Source: Juglans regia
Lineage: Eukaryota > Streptophyta > Magnoliopsida > Fagales > Juglandaceae
Direction of reading: 5' to 3'
Assembly: GCF_001411555.2 (NCBI RefSeq)
Contig: NC_049909.1
Span: 16,602,623 to 16,666,622, forward strand
Length of the DNA: 64,000 nt
Shown here: in pieces, positions 62,111 to 64,000 of the stretch
Layout of the letters: each line of letters opens with the position of its first letter
How positions within the stretch are numbered: position 1 is the stretch's first letter
Program-made: the position numbers and the translations under genes
Notes under the pieces: generated by a model
Databases searched by the model: none
Told to the model about the DNA's origin: nothing
Seen by the model: only the letters and a program-made list of their open reading frames with translations

Positions 62111-63446
62111 TTAAGGCAAGATTCCTTGTGCTATCAAGCGTTGATAGAGTTTAGGAGCAATTCCTACTTTTTATTGTACAAGTATAAGACAGAAGACTAA
62201 CGGTAGGAAAACTAGTTCCTCTTTCCAAAACACCTCTTCTAATATGATGAGCAATGTCTCCTATTATATGTCTGAAAAGAGACTCAGAAAATTAGAAGGG
62301 TTCGGCTCCTACTGTATGTTTTGTTCTCTCTCCGCCCCATATATTTTTGGATTGAATATTTATCTGCTTTCCACATACAATGGAATATAAAAACATTAAT
62401 CAATTTAGCAAGGTCATAAATAGAAATTCCTTGTATGAGTGCTCTTTCTATCCTCAACCTCCAGACACACTATTCTCCTAAATGTGACAATTATAACCCT
62501 CAGAAGGTTTTTTTGGTGTTTGTGAAGAAGGTGGTGCAAAAATGAAGGTACTGAAAAGATATTCTGAGGAAATTTTTTGGCAAAACAAGCATTTGGAAAG
62601 GAAAAAAAAAGGGGAATGGAAAACAGGGATTTTAAACAATAAACGTCCAAAGCCGTTCACCCTTCACTAAGTTAGTAACACAGTATTGTTCCCAGAATAA
62701 CTGAGTATCATGGATGCCAAATTTAGCTATACCTTAATGCGACAAAGACTTGCATAGGCTAGCAAAATTTCTGCCGATCTCAAGCTACAATGTTATGGGA
62801 GCAGAGAAAAAAAATATCATAACGATTTATTCATTTCATCAGAAAAATTTGGTGTCCTCAAATACAATATATCATCACATAATTAGATCCATTAACCCAA
62901 ACAGAAAGGTAAAGCTAACCAAGCCTTCCGCAATATGCCCCTTATCCAACACATCCAAACAAAGACAAGATCAAGAAAGGCATAGACATGCACCAAAAAA
63001 TCCAAAAGCTAAAATGATCAATAAGATACACAATATTCCCAAATCAATCACAATCATTTACTAAACCCGGATTAAAAAGAAAACCCAAAACATTAAATAA
63101 TTCAATATAATATCCCAAATTAATCAGGTTAATCACCAAAAAACGAGACAGATGCAAAAGAGAAAACAAAACACAGATACCAAAGAATCTGTGCGAAAAT
63201 GTTCAACTAGATATTCAAAACTCCTGAGTTTTTCATGTTACGAATTCCCAGCCAATGGTATGCAACCCGGATGAAAAGATGCAAGATAAAATAACAAATC
63301 CAAGCCAAAGTGACGGGCCCGACACACCTTATAACCAAAATCAATCACCAAAACCAACAAATCCGAGCTAGTCTTAGACGAAAAAACCCAGAAAACCAAC
63401 GAATTAAAATGAGAAATAGACTGATCAGAGAAAATCAGCAAGGTAC
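62111..63446 (-). other. Start of the ATP synthase delta' intron, no second exon seen
   Basis: AT-rich sequence with short frames only. I looked on the minus strand for the next conserved delta' segment (VDMVIVPA and GQMGVLPGH) and did not find it here or further left. Confidence 0.5.
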
Positions 63447-63701
63447 CTCCTTGGCAGAGAGCTCGGAGGCGTAGGGAAGCACGAAATTGACGGTGATCTT
63501 GGAAGGAATGGAAGTGGGAGTGGCCGGACGGGGCCGTAAGAAGTTGGAGGGAGTCTTGGGAGGTTCAATGTTGGGTATGACCTTCTTCCACGACTCGATG
63601 AAGGCCGAGTCGGAGGTGGGGGCGGCCGGAAGATCCGAGGAGAAGGGTCTCACTCCAGCCCTCAGAGTTTGAGCCAAGAGGCGTGACGCTTGCCGGAACA
63701 T
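63447..63701 (-). CDS. Mitochondrial ATP synthase delta' (F1 epsilon-type) subunit, first coding exon only
   Basis: Seen: 85 codons from [16 protein letters not shown] to ELSAKE, then a GT donor at 63446. The first 25-30 residues are basic and rich in Ser, Arg and Ala with no acidic residue before SSD, a mitochondrial presequence. [19 protein letters not shown] and [16 protein letters not shown] follow. Known: this is the start of plant mitochondrial delta', the homologue of bacterial epsilon, part of the F1 central stalk. The upstream in-frame Met at 63764 is rejected because the family starts at MFR. Only the first half of the beta-sandwich start is present. The remaining exons are not in this window. 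Confidence 0.88.
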
Positions 63702-63886
63702 GGTTGATGGCTTTGCGGTAGCTTCTGAGCTTTTTGGGTCTGGTTTTCTAAGGCTGCAAAACAAATCCAGGCAAACCTGCTCTTTTTCGTTTTTGCTGAA
63801 TCAAATCCAAGAAAACTAAATACTGCCACCAGTCAGTCTCCCTCTACTCTCTCTCTCGCTCCTCCCTTTTTCCTGTTTTATTTTAA
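63702..63886 (-). promoter_or_regulatory. 5' UTR and proximal promoter of the delta' gene
   Basis: A CT-rich stretch (about 63837-63865) lies 140-165 bp upstream of the start codon. No unambiguous TATA box was seen. Confidence 0.4.
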
Positions 63887-64000
63887 GGAAATGTTTTTCC
63901 CAAGTGGTCACCGATGGCCACTGAAATTGTTTTTAACTTTTTTTTAATTAGAGATTAAGTATTTTTAAATGTATATGTGATTTAAAAAAAAAGATCTAAA
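63887..64000. mobile_element. MITE family M9, cut by the window end
   Basis: Starts ggaaatgtttttcccaagtggtcaccgatggccactg, closely resembling the start of the element at 45161, then the AT core. The right end lies outside the window. Confidence 0.6.

Noticed and set aside
63702..63764. Upstream Met of the delta' subunit frame
   Set aside because: The extension has acidic residues unlike a mitochondrial presequence, and relatives start at MFR.
1..64000. CRISPR array, rRNA gene or bacterial operon
   Set aside because: No regularly spaced repeats with unique spacers and no rRNA sequence were seen. Spliced plant genes show the origin is a plant nucleus.

Overview
This is nuclear DNA from a flowering plant, most likely a woody eudicot. 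It is AT-rich and gene-poor. The genes have short exons with GT-AG introns and encode plant-specific families. The rest is mostly small inverted-repeat transposons (MITEs), L1-type LINE fragments, one tRNA-derived SINE and a decayed endogenous caulimovirid. Fagales is my guess from the style of the MITEs, and I hold it weakly. Boundaries were read by eye, without alignment software.

Layout. 1-3.2 kb: empty AT-rich DNA. 3.2-4.6 kb (minus): a complete four-exon gene for a BOI/BRG-type RING E3 ligase (349 aa), behind a GA/CT-rich 5' flank. 4.6-28 kb: a gene desert with (AT)n tracts, several MITE families and a clean 353-bp CACTA element. 28.5-33.5 kb (minus): a complete five-exon gene (369 aa) with a SHI/LRP1-type zinc finger and a long charged C-terminal half. 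Its third intron holds a LINE fragment and a SINE with 14-bp target duplications. 34.2-45.5 kb: three direct copies of one non-coding unit. They differ by transposon insertions whose empty sites survive in the sister copies. 45.9-48.5 kb: more MITEs, an extremely GC-rich element with hAT-like ends and an LTR-like fragment. 48.5-55.1 kb: the endogenous pararetrovirus, in the order coat protein, protease, reverse transcriptase, RNase H, second ORF, promoter. It is broken by stops, frameshifts and nested insertions. 57.5 kb (plus): first coding exon of a clade-E-like protein phosphatase 2C. 63.7 kb (minus): first coding exon of the mitochondrial ATP synthase delta' subunit.

The last two exons face each other, yet no further exon of either gene can be seen in the 5.7 kb between them. 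That interval contains LINEs, an unclassified repeat and a run of exactly 100 N inside a LINE. The likeliest reading is a scaffold join across a repeat, so the local order around 57.7-63.4 kb should not be trusted.

No operon-like relation exists between the genes. I saw no rRNA gene, convincing tRNA gene or CRISPR array. The most informative part is the triplicated region, where paralogous empty and filled sites date at least four transposition events. They define a MITE family with 9-bp target duplications, and they show two different superfamilies hitting the same target.
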